This document shows positions 25,374 through 33,990 of a stretch of DNA of 49,574 nucleotides, one piece after another (the first letter of the stretch is position 1; every line of letters begins with the position of its first letter). The notes beneath the pieces are model-generated. The model searched no databases. It was given only the letters and a program-made list of their open reading frames with translations, and had not been told where the DNA came from. The DNA is taken from positions 1-49,574 of the forward strand of contig NZ_JAMDGZ010000080.1 of NCBI RefSeq assembly GCF_028656935.1, read 5' to 3'. Position numbers and translations under genes: made by a program. The DNA comes from Pseudomonas rubra (GTDB lineage: Bacteria > Pseudomonadota > Gammaproteobacteria > Pseudomonadales > Pseudomonadaceae).

Positions 25374-27516
25374 GTTCGCCCAGCACCGGGCGCAGCTCGC
25401 CCAGCGGCAGCGGTCGGCTGAGCAGGTAACCCTGGAGGTAATCGCAGCCATGCTGGGCAAGGAACTGGTACTGCTCGATGGTCTCGACCCCTTCGGTGAT
25501 GACTTGCAGGTGCAGGGTATGGGCCATGACGATGATTGCCTGGACGATTTCCATGTCCTGCCGGCTGCGCGGTACATCCTGAATAAATGATCGATCGATC
25601 TTCAGCGTGTCCAGCGGCAGGCGTTTGAGGTAGGCCAGTGACGAGTAGCCGGTACCGAAGTCATCAATCGACAGCGACACGCCTTGGGCACGAATACCCT
25701 TGAGCAAGGCGATGGTGTTGTGAATGTTGCCCATCAGGGCGTTTTCGGTGACTTCCAGCTCCAGTTGGCGCGCCGGGATCCCGGCCTGGCGCAGAGCGTC
25801 TTCAACTTCCCAGGCCAGTTCTTCGCGAGCCAGGGTCAGCGCCGAGCAGTTGACCGTGACTTTCAGCCCGTCATAGCCATGACGGTTGAGCTGGGCGAGG
25901 TCGGCGCAGGCATGGCGCAGCACCCACAGGTCCAGGTCAGCGATCAGGCCGTTGGCTTCGGCAATACCGATGAAACGGTCGGGGCTGAGCAAGCCGTGTT
26001 GTGGATGTTGCCAACGCACCAGCGCTTCAAGCTTGGCGACCTGGCCGGAGTGCAGGTCGAAAATCGGTTGGTAATGAATGCGCAAGCCACGCTCTTCGAG
26101 CAGGGCGATACGCAGTTCTTCCTCCAGCTGCAGCTCCAGGGTGGCCCGGGTTTTCAGGTTACTGTTGAAGAAATTGAGGATGTTGCGCCCGCAACCTTTG
26201 GATTGATACAGGGCCAAGTCGGCGTTTTTCAGCAGTTCTTCGCAGCTGCGGCCGTCATCGGGGAACACGCTGATGCCGATGCTGGTGGTCATGACCATGC
26301 GCCGCCCGGCGAGGTCAATCGGCTCTTTCATCTTCTGCATGATGCGCTGGGCCAGGTGGCGGGCCTCATCACGGCTGTGCAAGGCGGTGAGGATGCAGAA
26401 CTCGTCGCCGCCAAACCGGGCGACCACATCCTGGCTGCGGGTGGCGGTCTTGATCTGTGCGGCAATCACCTTGAGCAACTCGTCGCCTGCGTCATGGCCA
26501 AGGCTGTCGTTGATGCGTTTGAAGTGGTCGATGTCGAGGAACATCACGGCCAGCATGCCGTCATTGGCCGTTTGCTCGGCGAGGCGCTCGGCGAACACCT
26601 GGTTGAAACCACGGCGATTGACCAGGTTGGTCAGTGCATCGTAATGGGCCGCCTGCTGCAGCGACACCCGTGCCTGGTCGAGTTGGCTGAGCAGTACGTT
26701 GACCCGCCGAAGGTCGTGCTCCTTGCTTTGCAGCTTTTTGTCCGACAGTGCCGCGCTGATGCTGCTGGCGCTGATCAGCAGGGTAATAAAGGCAATGGTC
26801 AGGCTCAGTTGCAGGCTGTTGTCACTGACCGGTAGCGACAATGGCGTATCGGGAGGGATCACCAGGGTCAATGCCGCCATCCCCAGCAAATGGGTGCCGA
26901 CAATGCCTGCGGCGAGTATCAGGCTGGCGCCATACTTCATCACCAGGTAGAGCGTGCCGCTGCCGTTGCGAAAAAAGCGCGCGAACAACAAGGCCGCCAG
27001 GCTGGTAGCAATGGCTGCGGCAGCTGAGGCGGCGACCAGGTCCGGGCGATAGAACTGCTGGGCAGTGGAGCGCATGGCGGCCATACCGGTGTAGTGCATG
27101 GCAACGATACCCAGGCCAAAACACACTGCTGCTTGCACATAGTGGCGCGGCTGCAGTTCCTGGCGGCCCAGGGTATTCATGGCCATCCAGGCGGCCAGCA
27201 GCATGATCAGCAATGAGGTGCCGGTCAGGGTAACGTCGTAATGCACTTCCAGCGGCGTTTGCAGGGCCAGCATGCTGACGAAATGCATGGCCCAGATGCC
27301 ACCGGCCAGGCAGCAGGCGCCGAGCAGGCGCCACTGACGCTGGGCCGCAGGGAGTTCGACATGGCTCAGGCGCTCGGCCATATCGAGTGTGGCGAAGCTG
27401 CCGGCGCTAGCGATCAGAAACGCAAGCAGAACCAGATACGGGTTGTGCCTGCAATCAAGTAGGATTTGTCCGGTTGCCGGAAGTTCGGCGAGCATTTGCA
27501 GCCCCAGCCACTCCAT
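25240..27516 (-). CDS. MHYT-GGDEF-EAL c-di-GMP turnover protein
   Basis: A 758-residue membrane protein. The N-terminal 250 residues form an MHYT sensor with seven likely helices and the repeated metal/gas-binding motifs MHFVSM (77-82), MHYTGM (140-145) and THLLGM (208-213). A diguanylate cyclase domain has an intact GGDEF (369-373) and an intact inhibitory I-site RSQD (360-363). The phosphodiesterase domain has EALVRW (497-502) and complete catalytic motifs (TENALM, DDFGTGYSSL, KIDRSF, EGVET). It may synthesise or degrade c-di-GMP according to a diatomic gas or redox signal. The C terminus overlaps the convergent dehydrogenase gene by 134 bases. Confidence 0.95.
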   Translation of the reverse strand: MEWLGLQMLAELPATGQILLDCRHNPYLVLLAFLIASAGSFATLDMAERLSHVELPAAQRQWRLLGACCLAGGIWAMHFVSMLALQTPLEVHYDVTLTGTSLLIMLLAAWMAMNTLGRQELQPRHYVQAAVCFGLGIVAMHYTGMAAMRSTAQQFYRPDLVAASAAAAIATSLAALLFARFFRNGSGTLYLVMKYGASLILAAGIVGTHLLGMAALTLVIPPDTPLSLPVSDNSLQLSLTIAFITLLISASSISAALSDKKLQSKEHDLRRVNVLLSQLDQARVSLQQAAHYDALTNLVNRRGFNQVFAERLAEQTANDGMLAVMFLDIDHFKRINDSLGHDAGDELLKVIAAQIKTATRSQDVVARFGGDEFCILTALHSRDEARHLAQRIMQKMKEPIDLAGRRMVMTTSIGISVFPDDGRSCEELLKNADLALYQSKGCGRNILNFFNSNLKTRATLELQLEEELRIALLEERGLRIHYQPIFDLHSGQVAKLEALVRWQHPQHGLLSPDRFIGIAEANGLIADLDLWVLRHACADLAQLNRHGYDGLKVTVNCSALTLAREELAWEVEDALRQAGIPARQLELEVTENALMGNIHNTIALLKGIRAQGVSLSIDDFGTGYSSLAYLKRLPLDTLKIDRSFIQDVPRSRQDMEIVQAIIVMAHTLHLQVITEGVETIEQYQFLAQHGCDYLQGYLLSRPLPLGELRPVLGELNQRHEQALERCNPFAGTDQSKSPDLFADSPDYHASASVARPGR

Positions 27517-27795
27517 AGCATCTCTCTTGGTCTAGTGTGCACGCGTGCCCCCCATACCTCGTTCGGAGACCGTTCTGCAGGAGTATAGGAATGGATGATT
27601 AGTCCATCCTGAATAATGGCAGATTGACCCCTACGATTTGTTCATTGAGGTAATAGCGTCAGGTTCTAAAACTGCAAATGGTTACAATTACCCGGTATCA
27701 ATACGGTCAATGGTGGCAGACAGATCGCGGATCGCCTTCTAGATTGAGTTCGGTGTGCTGGAAAGCCCCGAACAATAATAAAGAGGGACTGATCG

Positions 27796-29148
27796 ATGCA
27801 GAGCTCCACTCAAGCGACGAACGCTTGGCGAATCCTGTTCCTGTTGTTTCTGGCCAACCTGTTCAACTTCTTCGACCGCACCATACCCGCCATCATCATT
27901 GAGCCGATCCGCCTCGAGTGGCATCTGAGCGACTTCCAGATCGGCCTGATCGGCACTGCTTTTACCTTGGTTTATGCGATTGCCGGGCTGCCGTTGGGGC
28001 GCCTGGCCGACAACGGTTCGCGCAGCAAATTGATGGGTTGGGGGCTGGTGGCCTGGAGCGGGCTGACGGCGGTCAACGGCATGGTTGGCAGCTTCTGGAG
28101 TTTTTTGCTGGTGCGCATGGGGGTGGGGATCGGCGAGGCCAGTTATGCGCCTGCGGCCAACTCACTGATCGGTGACCTGTTCCCGGCTGAGCGGCGGTCG
28201 CGGGCCATGGGTATTTTCATGCTCGGGCTGCCGCTGGGGTTGTTGCTGGCGTTCTTCAGCATTGGTGCGATGGTGCAGGCCTTTGACAGCTGGCGGGCGC
28301 CATTCTTTATCGCCGCAGTGCCAGGGCTGTTGCTGGCGGTGTTCATGTTCATGATTCGCGAGCCAGCACGCGGGGCAGCAGAGCCGGTGGCAATTTCCCA
28401 GGCGCCGCTGGACCGCCCCTTACGGAGGCTGCTGAGCATTCCGACCTTTTGCTGGTTGGTGCTGGCTGGCCTGACCTTCAACTTTGCCAGCTACGCGTGC
28501 AACTCATTCATGGTGCCGATGTTGCAGCGCTATTTTCTCCTTTCGCTGCAGCAGGCCGCAGTGGCTACCGGTTTGATTGTCGGCCTGACCGGTTTGGTGG
28601 GCCTGACCCTCGGCGGCTGGATTGCCGACAAGGTGCACCAGCGCTTTGCCAACGGGCGCTTGTTGTTCGGGGCCTTGAGCATGCTGGTTGCGACCGTGGC
28701 GACAGCCTGGGCGCTGCACGCCGGGCGGGTCGAGATCGGTGTGTTCGTGGCTGTGTTCGGGCTTGGCTGGCTGTTTGCCTACAACTTCTATACCTGTGTT
28801 TACACCGCCATTCAGGATGTGGTGCAGCCACGGTTGCGGGCGACTGCGATGGCGTTGTTCTTTGCCGGGCTGTATCTGTTGGGGGGTGGCCTGGGGCCAG
28901 TGGTGGTCGGCGCGCTGTCGGACCACTTTGCGGTAGCGGCGATGCAGGCGGCGGGGGCGGCGCAGATGAGCGAGGCGTTCAAGGCTGAAGGCCTGCATGG
29001 CGCGATGTACCTGATACCGATAGCGTTGATGTTGACGCTGGGGTTCCTGTTGCTGGCCTCGCGGTGCTTTAGCCGGGATGCGCAACGGATGAGGGAAGGG
29101 ATGGTGGCTGATAGTGAGGCGCTGGGCGCCCAGCCTGCGGTGGCTTGA
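27796..29148 (+). CDS. major facilitator superfamily transporter (Spinster-like)
   Basis: A 450-residue inner-membrane protein with twelve likely helices. The MFS signature appears as GLPLGRLADNGSRSKLMG between helices 2 and 3, and FFDRTIPAIIIEPIRLEWHLSDFQIGLIGTAF is typical of the Spinster/YjjL-like group. The substrate is unknown. The start has AGAGGGA upstream and gives a normal MFS N terminus. The 279 bases before it contain only an AT-rich promoter-like region; a REP element follows the stop codon. No neighbouring enzyme suggests a pathway. Confidence 0.87.
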   Translation: MQSSTQATNAWRILFLLFLANLFNFFDRTIPAIIIEPIRLEWHLSDFQIGLIGTAFTLVYAIAGLPLGRLADNGSRSKLMGWGLVAWSGLTAVNGMVGSFWSFLLVRMGVGIGEASYAPAANSLIGDLFPAERRSRAMGIFMLGLPLGLLLAFFSIGAMVQAFDSWRAPFFIAAVPGLLLAVFMFMIREPARGAAEPVAISQAPLDRPLRRLLSIPTFCWLVLAGLTFNFASYACNSFMVPMLQRYFLLSLQQAAVATGLIVGLTGLVGLTLGGWIADKVHQRFANGRLLFGALSMLVATVATAWALHAGRVEIGVFVAVFGLGWLFAYNFYTCVYTAIQDVVQPRLRATAMALFFAGLYLLGGGLGPVVVGALSDHFAVAAMQAAGAAQMSEAFKAEGLHGAMYLIPIALMLTLGFLLLASRCFSRDAQRMREGMVADSEALGAQPAVA

Positions 29149-29152
29149 AAAC

Positions 29153-29234
29153 ATCGCGGGGCAAGTCGAATCGTCGCACCGCCGCTCCTACAGAGGTCAT
29201 CAACATCCCTGTAGGAGCGGGCTTGCCCCGCGAT
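29153..29234. repeat. REP palindrome with inserted segment
   Basis: The outer arms (ATCGCGGGGCAAG and the complementary CTTGCCCCGCGAT) pair as in the other REPs, as do the inner CGCTCCTACAG-type blocks. The left arm carries about 16 extra bases (TCGAATCGTCGCACCG) between GGCAAG and CCGCTCC. It lies between the MFS gene and rapA, which converge on it. Confidence 0.85.
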
Positions 29235-29248
29235 TGATTCAACGCGAA

Positions 29249-32095
29249 TTAACCGGCGACCAGCACCCGAATCGCTTCCAGGCGCAGCGCCGCTTTTTCC
29301 AGCATTGCCAGGCCTTGCTCACGCTGCTTGCGCAGCGCCTCGATTTCGCTGTCGCGCACGCTTGGGTTGACCGCTTGCAACGCAGTCATGCGTGCCAGTT
29401 CTTCGTCGGTTTCCGCTGCCAGGCGCCGCTGGGCCTCAGCAACGCGTTCGGCATGGCGCGGCATGATCTTGGTTTCGCCGCTGTTGATCCGTGGCGCCAG
29501 CACATCGCGCTGGGCCTGGATGAACTTGTTGGCGCTGGCCTTGGGCACGCTTTCGAGCTGGTCGTTGAGGGTCTCGAACGAGACCCGCGAAGCCAGGTCA
29601 TTACCGTTGGTGTCGAGCAGGCAGCGCAAGGCCGCCGGTGGCAGGTAACGGCCCAGTTGCAGGGCACGCGGCGCCACCACTTCACTGACGTACAGCAGCT
29701 CCAGCAGGACAGTGCCCGGCTTGAGCGCCTTGTTCTTGATCAGGGCCACCGAGGTGTTGCCCATCGAGCCGGACAGCACCAGGTCCATGCCGCCCTGGAC
29801 CATCGGGTGCTCCCAGGTGATGAACTGCATGTCTTCGCGCGACAGCGCCTGGTTGCGGTCGTAGGTGATGGTCACGCCTTCGTCGTCGCCCAGCGGGAAG
29901 CTGGCGTCGAGCATTTTTTCGCTCGGTTTGAGGATCAGTGCGTTTTCCGAGTGGTCTTCGCTGTCGATACCAAAGGCGTCGAACAGGGTTTCCATGTAGA
30001 TGGGCAGGGCGAACTGGTCGTCCTGCTCAAGGATCGCCTCGACCAGTTCCTGGCCTTCACCGGCGCCCCCTGAGTTGAGCTCAAGCAGGCGGTCGCGGCC
30101 ACTGTGCAGCTCGGCTTCCAGGCGCTCGCGCGCGGCGCGGGCTTCGTCCACCAGCGCTTGCCATTCATCGTCGTCACCGCTTTCGAGCAGCGGCAGCAGG
30201 CGCGGGCCGAACTGATGCTGCAGGGCGTTGCCGGTCGGGCAGGTGTTGAGGAAGGCGTTCAAGGCCTGGTTGTACCACTGGAACAGACGTTCCTGCGGGC
30301 TGTTCTGCAGGTGCGGAACATGCAGCTCGATGGTGTGCTTCTGGCCGATACGGTCCAGACGGCCGATACGCTGCTCAAGCAGGTCCGGGTGGGCAGGCAG
30401 GTCGAACAGCACTAGGTGATGGGCAAACTGGAAGTTGCGGCCTTCACTGCCGATTTCCGAACAGATCAACACCTGGGCGCCGAATTCTTCGTCGGCGAAG
30501 TAGGCGGCGGCGCGGTCACGCTCAAGGATGCTCATGCCTTCATGGAACACCGTGGCCGGAATGCCGGAACGCACGCGCAAGGCGTCTTCCAGGTCCATGG
30601 CGGTTTCGGCGTGGGCACAGATCACCAGGACCTTGACCCGCTTGAGCATCTTCAGGGTGTCGATCAGCCAGTCGACCCGTGGGTCGAAACGCCACCAGCG
30701 CTCTTCTTCACTGCCTTCGCCCTGGGACTGGAAGGACACTTCCGGATACAGCTCGGCGTGCTCGCCCAGTGGCAATTCCATGTACTGGTCGGGGTTGGGC
30801 AGCGGGTAGGGGTGCAGGTTGCGCTCAGGAAAGCCTTGAACCGCGGCGCGGGTGTTGCGGAACAGCACTCGGCCGGTGCCGTGGCGGTCCAGCAGTTCGC
30901 GAATCAGCCGGGCGCTGGCCTGGGTGTCGCCATCGTTGACTGCGGCCAGCAGGGCTTCGCCTTCGGCACCGAGGAAACCTTCGATGGTGGCGTGGGCCTT
31001 GGGCGACAGGCGGCCTTCGTCGAGCAGTTCCTGTACCGCTTCGGCGACCGGGCGATAGTGTTCGCTCTCGGCACGGAAGGCGGCAAGGTCGTGGAAACGG
31101 TTCGGATCAAGCAGGCGCAGGCGCGCGAAGTGGCTGTCCTGGCCCAGTTGCTCTGGGGTTGCAGTCAGTAGCAGGACACCGGGGATGATCTCGGCCAGTT
31201 GCTCGACCAAGGCGTACTCGGGGCTGACCTGCTCTTCATGCCAGACCAGGTGATGTGCCTCGTCTACCACCAGCAGGTCCCAGCCGGCGGCGAACAGTGC
31301 ATCCTGGGCCTTTTCGTCTTCGGTCAGCCACTCCAGGGCGACCAGCGCCAGTTGGGCATCCTCGAACGGGTTGCTGGCGTCGCTTTCGATAAAGCGCTCG
31401 GCATCGAACAGCGCGACCTGCAGGTTGAAGCGCCGGCGCATTTCCACCAGCCATTGGTGTTGCAGGTTCTCCGGGACCAGGATCAATACGCGGCTGGCGC
31501 GGCCCGAGAGCAACTGGCGATGGATGACCAGGCCAGCCTCGATGGTCTTGCCAAGGCCCACTTCATCGGCCAGCAGTACCCGTGGGGCGATGCGGTCGGC
31601 CACTTCGCGGGCGATGTGCAACTGGTGGGCAATCGGTTGTGCGCGGGTGCCACCCAGGCCCCAGAGCGACGATTGCAGTTGACGGCTGGTGTGCTCCAAA
31701 GTGTTGTAGCGCAGGGAAAACCACGGTAGCGGGTCGATCTGCCCGGCGAACAGGCGGTCACTGGCCAGGCGGAACTGGATGAAGTTCGACAGCTGGGTTT
31801 CCGGCAGGGTGCGGGCCTGGTTCTGGGCGTCGAGGCCATGGTAGACCAGCAGGCCGTCAACATCCTCGACCTCGCGCACGGTCAGCTTCCAGCCCTCGAA
31901 GTGAATGATCTGGTCGCCAGGCGAGAAACGCACGCGGGTCAGGGGCGCATTGCGCAGGGCGTATTGGCGGGTGTCGCCAGTGGCCGGGTAGAGCACGGTC
32001 AACAAGCGGCCGTCCTGTGCCAGAACGGTCCCCAGACCTAGCTCGGCTTCGCTGTCGCTGATCCAGCGTTGCCCCGGTTGATACTGCTGCGCCAT
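29249..32095 (-). CDS. rapA: RNA polymerase-associated ATPase RapA (HepA)
   Basis: A 948-residue Swi2/Snf2-family ATPase that binds RNA polymerase and helps recycle it after transcription. The N-terminal Tudor-like part (GQRWISDSEAELGLGTVL) is family-specific. The Walker A box DEVGLGKTIEAG (177-188), DEAH box VVDEAHHL (near 278) and helicase motif VI EQRIGRLDRIGQKHTIELH are intact, and the long C-terminal region matches RapA. I chose the ATG at 32095 because MAQQYQPGQRWISDSE is the usual start; upstream in-frame codons add unrelated sequence. It is divergent from the lipoprotein gene at 32214. Confidence 0.97.
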   Translation of the reverse strand: MAQQYQPGQRWISDSEAELGLGTVLAQDGRLLTVLYPATGDTRQYALRNAPLTRVRFSPGDQIIHFEGWKLTVREVEDVDGLLVYHGLDAQNQARTLPETQLSNFIQFRLASDRLFAGQIDPLPWFSLRYNTLEHTSRQLQSSLWGLGGTRAQPIAHQLHIAREVADRIAPRVLLADEVGLGKTIEAGLVIHRQLLSGRASRVLILVPENLQHQWLVEMRRRFNLQVALFDAERFIESDASNPFEDAQLALVALEWLTEDEKAQDALFAAGWDLLVVDEAHHLVWHEEQVSPEYALVEQLAEIIPGVLLLTATPEQLGQDSHFARLRLLDPNRFHDLAAFRAESEHYRPVAEAVQELLDEGRLSPKAHATIEGFLGAEGEALLAAVNDGDTQASARLIRELLDRHGTGRVLFRNTRAAVQGFPERNLHPYPLPNPDQYMELPLGEHAELYPEVSFQSQGEGSEEERWWRFDPRVDWLIDTLKMLKRVKVLVICAHAETAMDLEDALRVRSGIPATVFHEGMSILERDRAAAYFADEEFGAQVLICSEIGSEGRNFQFAHHLVLFDLPAHPDLLEQRIGRLDRIGQKHTIELHVPHLQNSPQERLFQWYNQALNAFLNTCPTGNALQHQFGPRLLPLLESGDDDEWQALVDEARAARERLEAELHSGRDRLLELNSGGAGEGQELVEAILEQDDQFALPIYMETLFDAFGIDSEDHSENALILKPSEKMLDASFPLGDDEGVTITYDRNQALSREDMQFITWEHPMVQGGMDLVLSGSMGNTSVALIKNKALKPGTVLLELLYVSEVVAPRALQLGRYLPPAALRCLLDTNGNDLASRVSFETLNDQLESVPKASANKFIQAQRDVLAPRINSGETKIMPRHAERVAEAQRRLAAETDEELARMTALQAVNPSVRDSEIEALRKQREQGLAMLEKAALRLEAIRVLVAG

Positions 32096-32213
32096 ACTGC
32101 CTGACTCCCGCCATGAAAAGCCGACTATCTTAACGGATAGCTCCGTGCAGACCAAAGAGTCTAGCAACTTCATCGACGAAAACCGCTGTCGCCAATGAGG
32201 GCTCGATACAGCC

Positions 32214-32900
32214 ATGCCGATCTCCAACCCGTGGTTCATCCGAACGCTGGCCGTGGCGGGACTGCTACTGCTGGGTGCCTGTGACAAGAAAGGTTTCGAA
32301 ATACTTGCGCCGATTCCCGCGGCGCAACTGGAAGCCCTGGGCGTGCAATCGCCGGTGCAGAGCGTGCATTACCGCGACCAGGAGGGCGAAGGCCTGCTGG
32401 TGCTGAGCCGCAATGACGATCAGGTCCGCGACGAGGAAACCAATCAGGACGTCGATCGCGTGGTGCTCAGCGCAACACGCTATGAGCGGCAGGCCGATGA
32501 CAGCTTCAAGCCGCACTGGAAAATCGAGAGCGAAACCACCTGCCCCGGGCTCGACCTGGATGTCGGCTTTTATACCGATGTCAGCGGCGTCAGCGACCTC
32601 GATAATGACGGCGTGGCTGAAATCACCGTTGCCAGCCATGCCTTCTGCGGCGGAGGTGTTGATCCTCATGAGTTGCGTGTCGAACTGCGCGAGGGCGAGG
32701 CCAGCTATGCGATAAACGGTCAGTCGCTGATTGCGATCGAAGGCGAAGAACCCTATGGCGGCGAGCGCGAAGACAGCCCGTCGCTGCACAGCGCGCCGCA
32801 GGTGTTGCGTGATCATTTGAACGAGGTGTGGAACAAAGTGCTCAAGCGCCCGTGGAGCGAGGCCCAGCCTGCCCCGGCAGACGAGGAAGAGGATCAGTAA
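32214..32900 (+). CDS. lipoprotein with calcium-binding-like repeat (M949_RS01915-type)
   Basis: A 228-residue predicted lipoprotein (signal peptide and lipobox LLLLGAC, cysteine 23). In the mature part, DLDNDGVAEITV is an FG-GAP/EF-hand-like calcium-binding loop, and there are conserved-looking cysteines (TTCPGLDLD, HAFCGGGVDP). The general pattern recalls the M949_RS01915 family, loosely linked to surface polysaccharide, but I hold that only weakly. It starts 118 bases from rapA in the opposite direction and has a very acidic C terminus (ADEEEDQ). Confidence 0.7.
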   Translation: MPISNPWFIRTLAVAGLLLLGACDKKGFEILAPIPAAQLEALGVQSPVQSVHYRDQEGEGLLVLSRNDDQVRDEETNQDVDRVVLSATRYERQADDSFKPHWKIESETTCPGLDLDVGFYTDVSGVSDLDNDGVAEITVASHAFCGGGVDPHELRVELREGEASYAINGQSLIAIEGEEPYGGEREDSPSLHSAPQVLRDHLNEVWNKVLKRPWSEAQPAPADEEEDQ

Positions 32901-32992
32901 CGGATAACTGTGACGCCACCCTCACATTTGACCGATACTGGCTCAAGGCCCATGGCCATCAGCCGACATAATGGGCGACAGGAGAACATCCC

Positions 32993-33322
32993 ATGCTGCC
33001 GCCCCTTATCCCGCTCAGCGCTGCACCCGTTACACAGCAACTTGACCCGGTAAAGCCGACGCCGGACATCAAGCCCGTGGTCCCGGCGCAGCCGACTTCC
33101 AGTGACAGTGCCATCGACCTCAAGCACCGCGATCCGGAGCAGGCCGCCATTCTTCTGCGTGAAGAGCAGCGTCGTCACCAGCGCCGGCGCCAGTCGAGCC
33201 AGGATCAAGAACTCTATCAAGCGTTGCCCGGCGATGAAGTCAATGCCGACAACACCGTACCGGTAGCCCCCCTGATGGGCGAACAGCCACGCCAGGGGTT
33301 GCTGGTGGACATCGAAGTCTGA
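32993..33322 (+). CDS. hypothetical protein, proline- and glutamine/arginine-rich
   Basis: A 109-residue protein with no recognised domain. The N-terminal third is rich in Pro and Ala, the middle carries a charged stretch (KHRDPEQAAILLREEQRRHQRRRQ) likely to be a helix, and the end is a short beta-like LLVDIEV. It has a good ribosome binding site (AGGAGA). It follows the lipoprotein gene by 92 bases in the same direction. It appears to be one of the Pseudomonas-restricted small proteins of unknown role. Confidence 0.65.
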   Translation: MLPPLIPLSAAPVTQQLDPVKPTPDIKPVVPAQPTSSDSAIDLKHRDPEQAAILLREEQRRHQRRRQSSQDQELYQALPGDEVNADNTVPVAPLMGEQPRQGLLVDIEV

Positions 33323-33397
33323 GGCGGACGCAGCACTGGTCAGCGCCGCCTGCAGCCTGCATTATTGAGGTACCGCAGTCCGCTTTCCGAGCCCCCC

Positions 33398-33559
33398 ATG
33401 AGCCAAGACGACAACCTGATCGACCTCGGTGCCGAACGAGCCCGAAGGGTCCACGACCGCAATGAAAAACGCCTGAACGAAGTTCGCCAGGCGTTCGAGC
33501 AGGCCATGCCGCTGGGCAAGGCGAAAAAGAAGCCCAAGGGCAAACCCAAGAAGCGTTGA
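33398..33559 (+). CDS. small lysine-rich hypothetical protein
   Basis: A 53-residue very basic protein: DNLIDLGAERARRVHDRNEKRLNEVRQAFEQAM forms a probable amphipathic helix and the C terminus KAKKKPKGKPKKR is nearly all lysine and proline. No hydrophobic segment. Function unknown; nucleic-acid or ribosome contact is only a guess from charge. The ATG at 33398 has no strong ribosome binding site. Confidence 0.55.
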   Translation: MSQDDNLIDLGAERARRVHDRNEKRLNEVRQAFEQAMPLGKAKKKPKGKPKKR

Positions 33560-33614
33560 AAACTTGATGCAGGTCAACCCTGCACCCGCCTTGCGCGCCC
33601 GGTTCCGGGCGCTA

Positions 33615-33628
33615 TTGACCTCGGTCAA
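33615..33628. promoter_or_regulatory. Anr/Fnr box upstream of ccoM
   Basis: TTGACCTCGGTCAA is a perfect dyad matching the Anr/Fnr consensus TTGAY-N4-RTCAA. A -10-like TACCTT sits at 33651-33656, which puts the box centre about 41.5 bases upstream of the expected start near 33663, the class II activator arrangement. This predicts activation of ccoM at low oxygen. Confidence 0.75.
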
Positions 33629-33693
33629 TTTCCTCCCCCGCCTCATTCGTTACCTTAAGCCCATCGGACAGGTTCAGGCGAATGGAGGCCGAC

Positions 33694-33810
33694 ATGTTCT
33701 TCGATAATGTGGTTATCGCTGGAGTGGTTACAGTCGGGCTGATGTTGCTGTTCTTCGTCGGATTCGGAATTTTCATCTGGAAAGACTCGAACAAGCGCAA
33801 AGAGCGCTGA
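33694..33810 (+). CDS. ccoM: cbb3-type cytochrome oxidase small subunit CcoM
   Basis: A 38-residue single-span protein: MFFDNVVIAGVVTVGLML then FFVGFGIFIWKDSNKRKER. It closely resembles the CcoM subunit described with the Pseudomonas stutzeri cbb3 oxidase, where it helps assembly and stability of the terminal oxidase under low oxygen. The N terminus would face the periplasm and the basic tail the cytoplasm. AGGCGAATGGAGG gives a good ribosome binding site. It stands apart from any ccoNOPQ genes in this window, but an Anr-type box upstream fits oxygen-regulated respiration. A strong terminator follows. Confidence 0.85.
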   Translation: MFFDNVVIAGVVTVGLMLLFFVGFGIFIWKDSNKRKER

Positions 33811-33842
33811 CCCTTTTCAGTCACGAGCACGCAAGGCATTTA

Positions 33843-33869
33843 GGGCGACTTCGGTCGCCCATTTTTTTT
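33843..33869 (+). terminator. intrinsic terminator after ccoM
   Basis: A perfect 7-bp stem GGGCGAC / GTCGCCC closed by a TTCG tetraloop is followed by ATTTTTTTT, 33 bases after the ccoM stop codon. Confidence 0.95.
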
Positions 33870-33900
33870 GCCGGTGAAAAATCCGCTCAGCCCCTCTGGA

Positions 33901-33922
33901 CTATTAATAGTTAGCTAGCTAA
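33901..33922. promoter_or_regulatory. composite palindromes resembling a SlyA/MarR operator
   Basis: CTATTAATAG (33901-33910) abuts TTAGCTAGCTAA (33911-33922); both are perfect palindromes. The second differs by one base from the SlyA consensus TTAGCAAGCTAA. It lies 68 bases before the efflux gene start in an AT-rich promoter-like stretch. No MarR/SlyA gene is in the window. Confidence 0.6.
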
Positions 33923-33990
33923 TAATTGTGTCCTGAACTTCTCGTCTGATTCTGTCTATCTTTACAACACCGTCGTTCAAGGTGCGTCCC

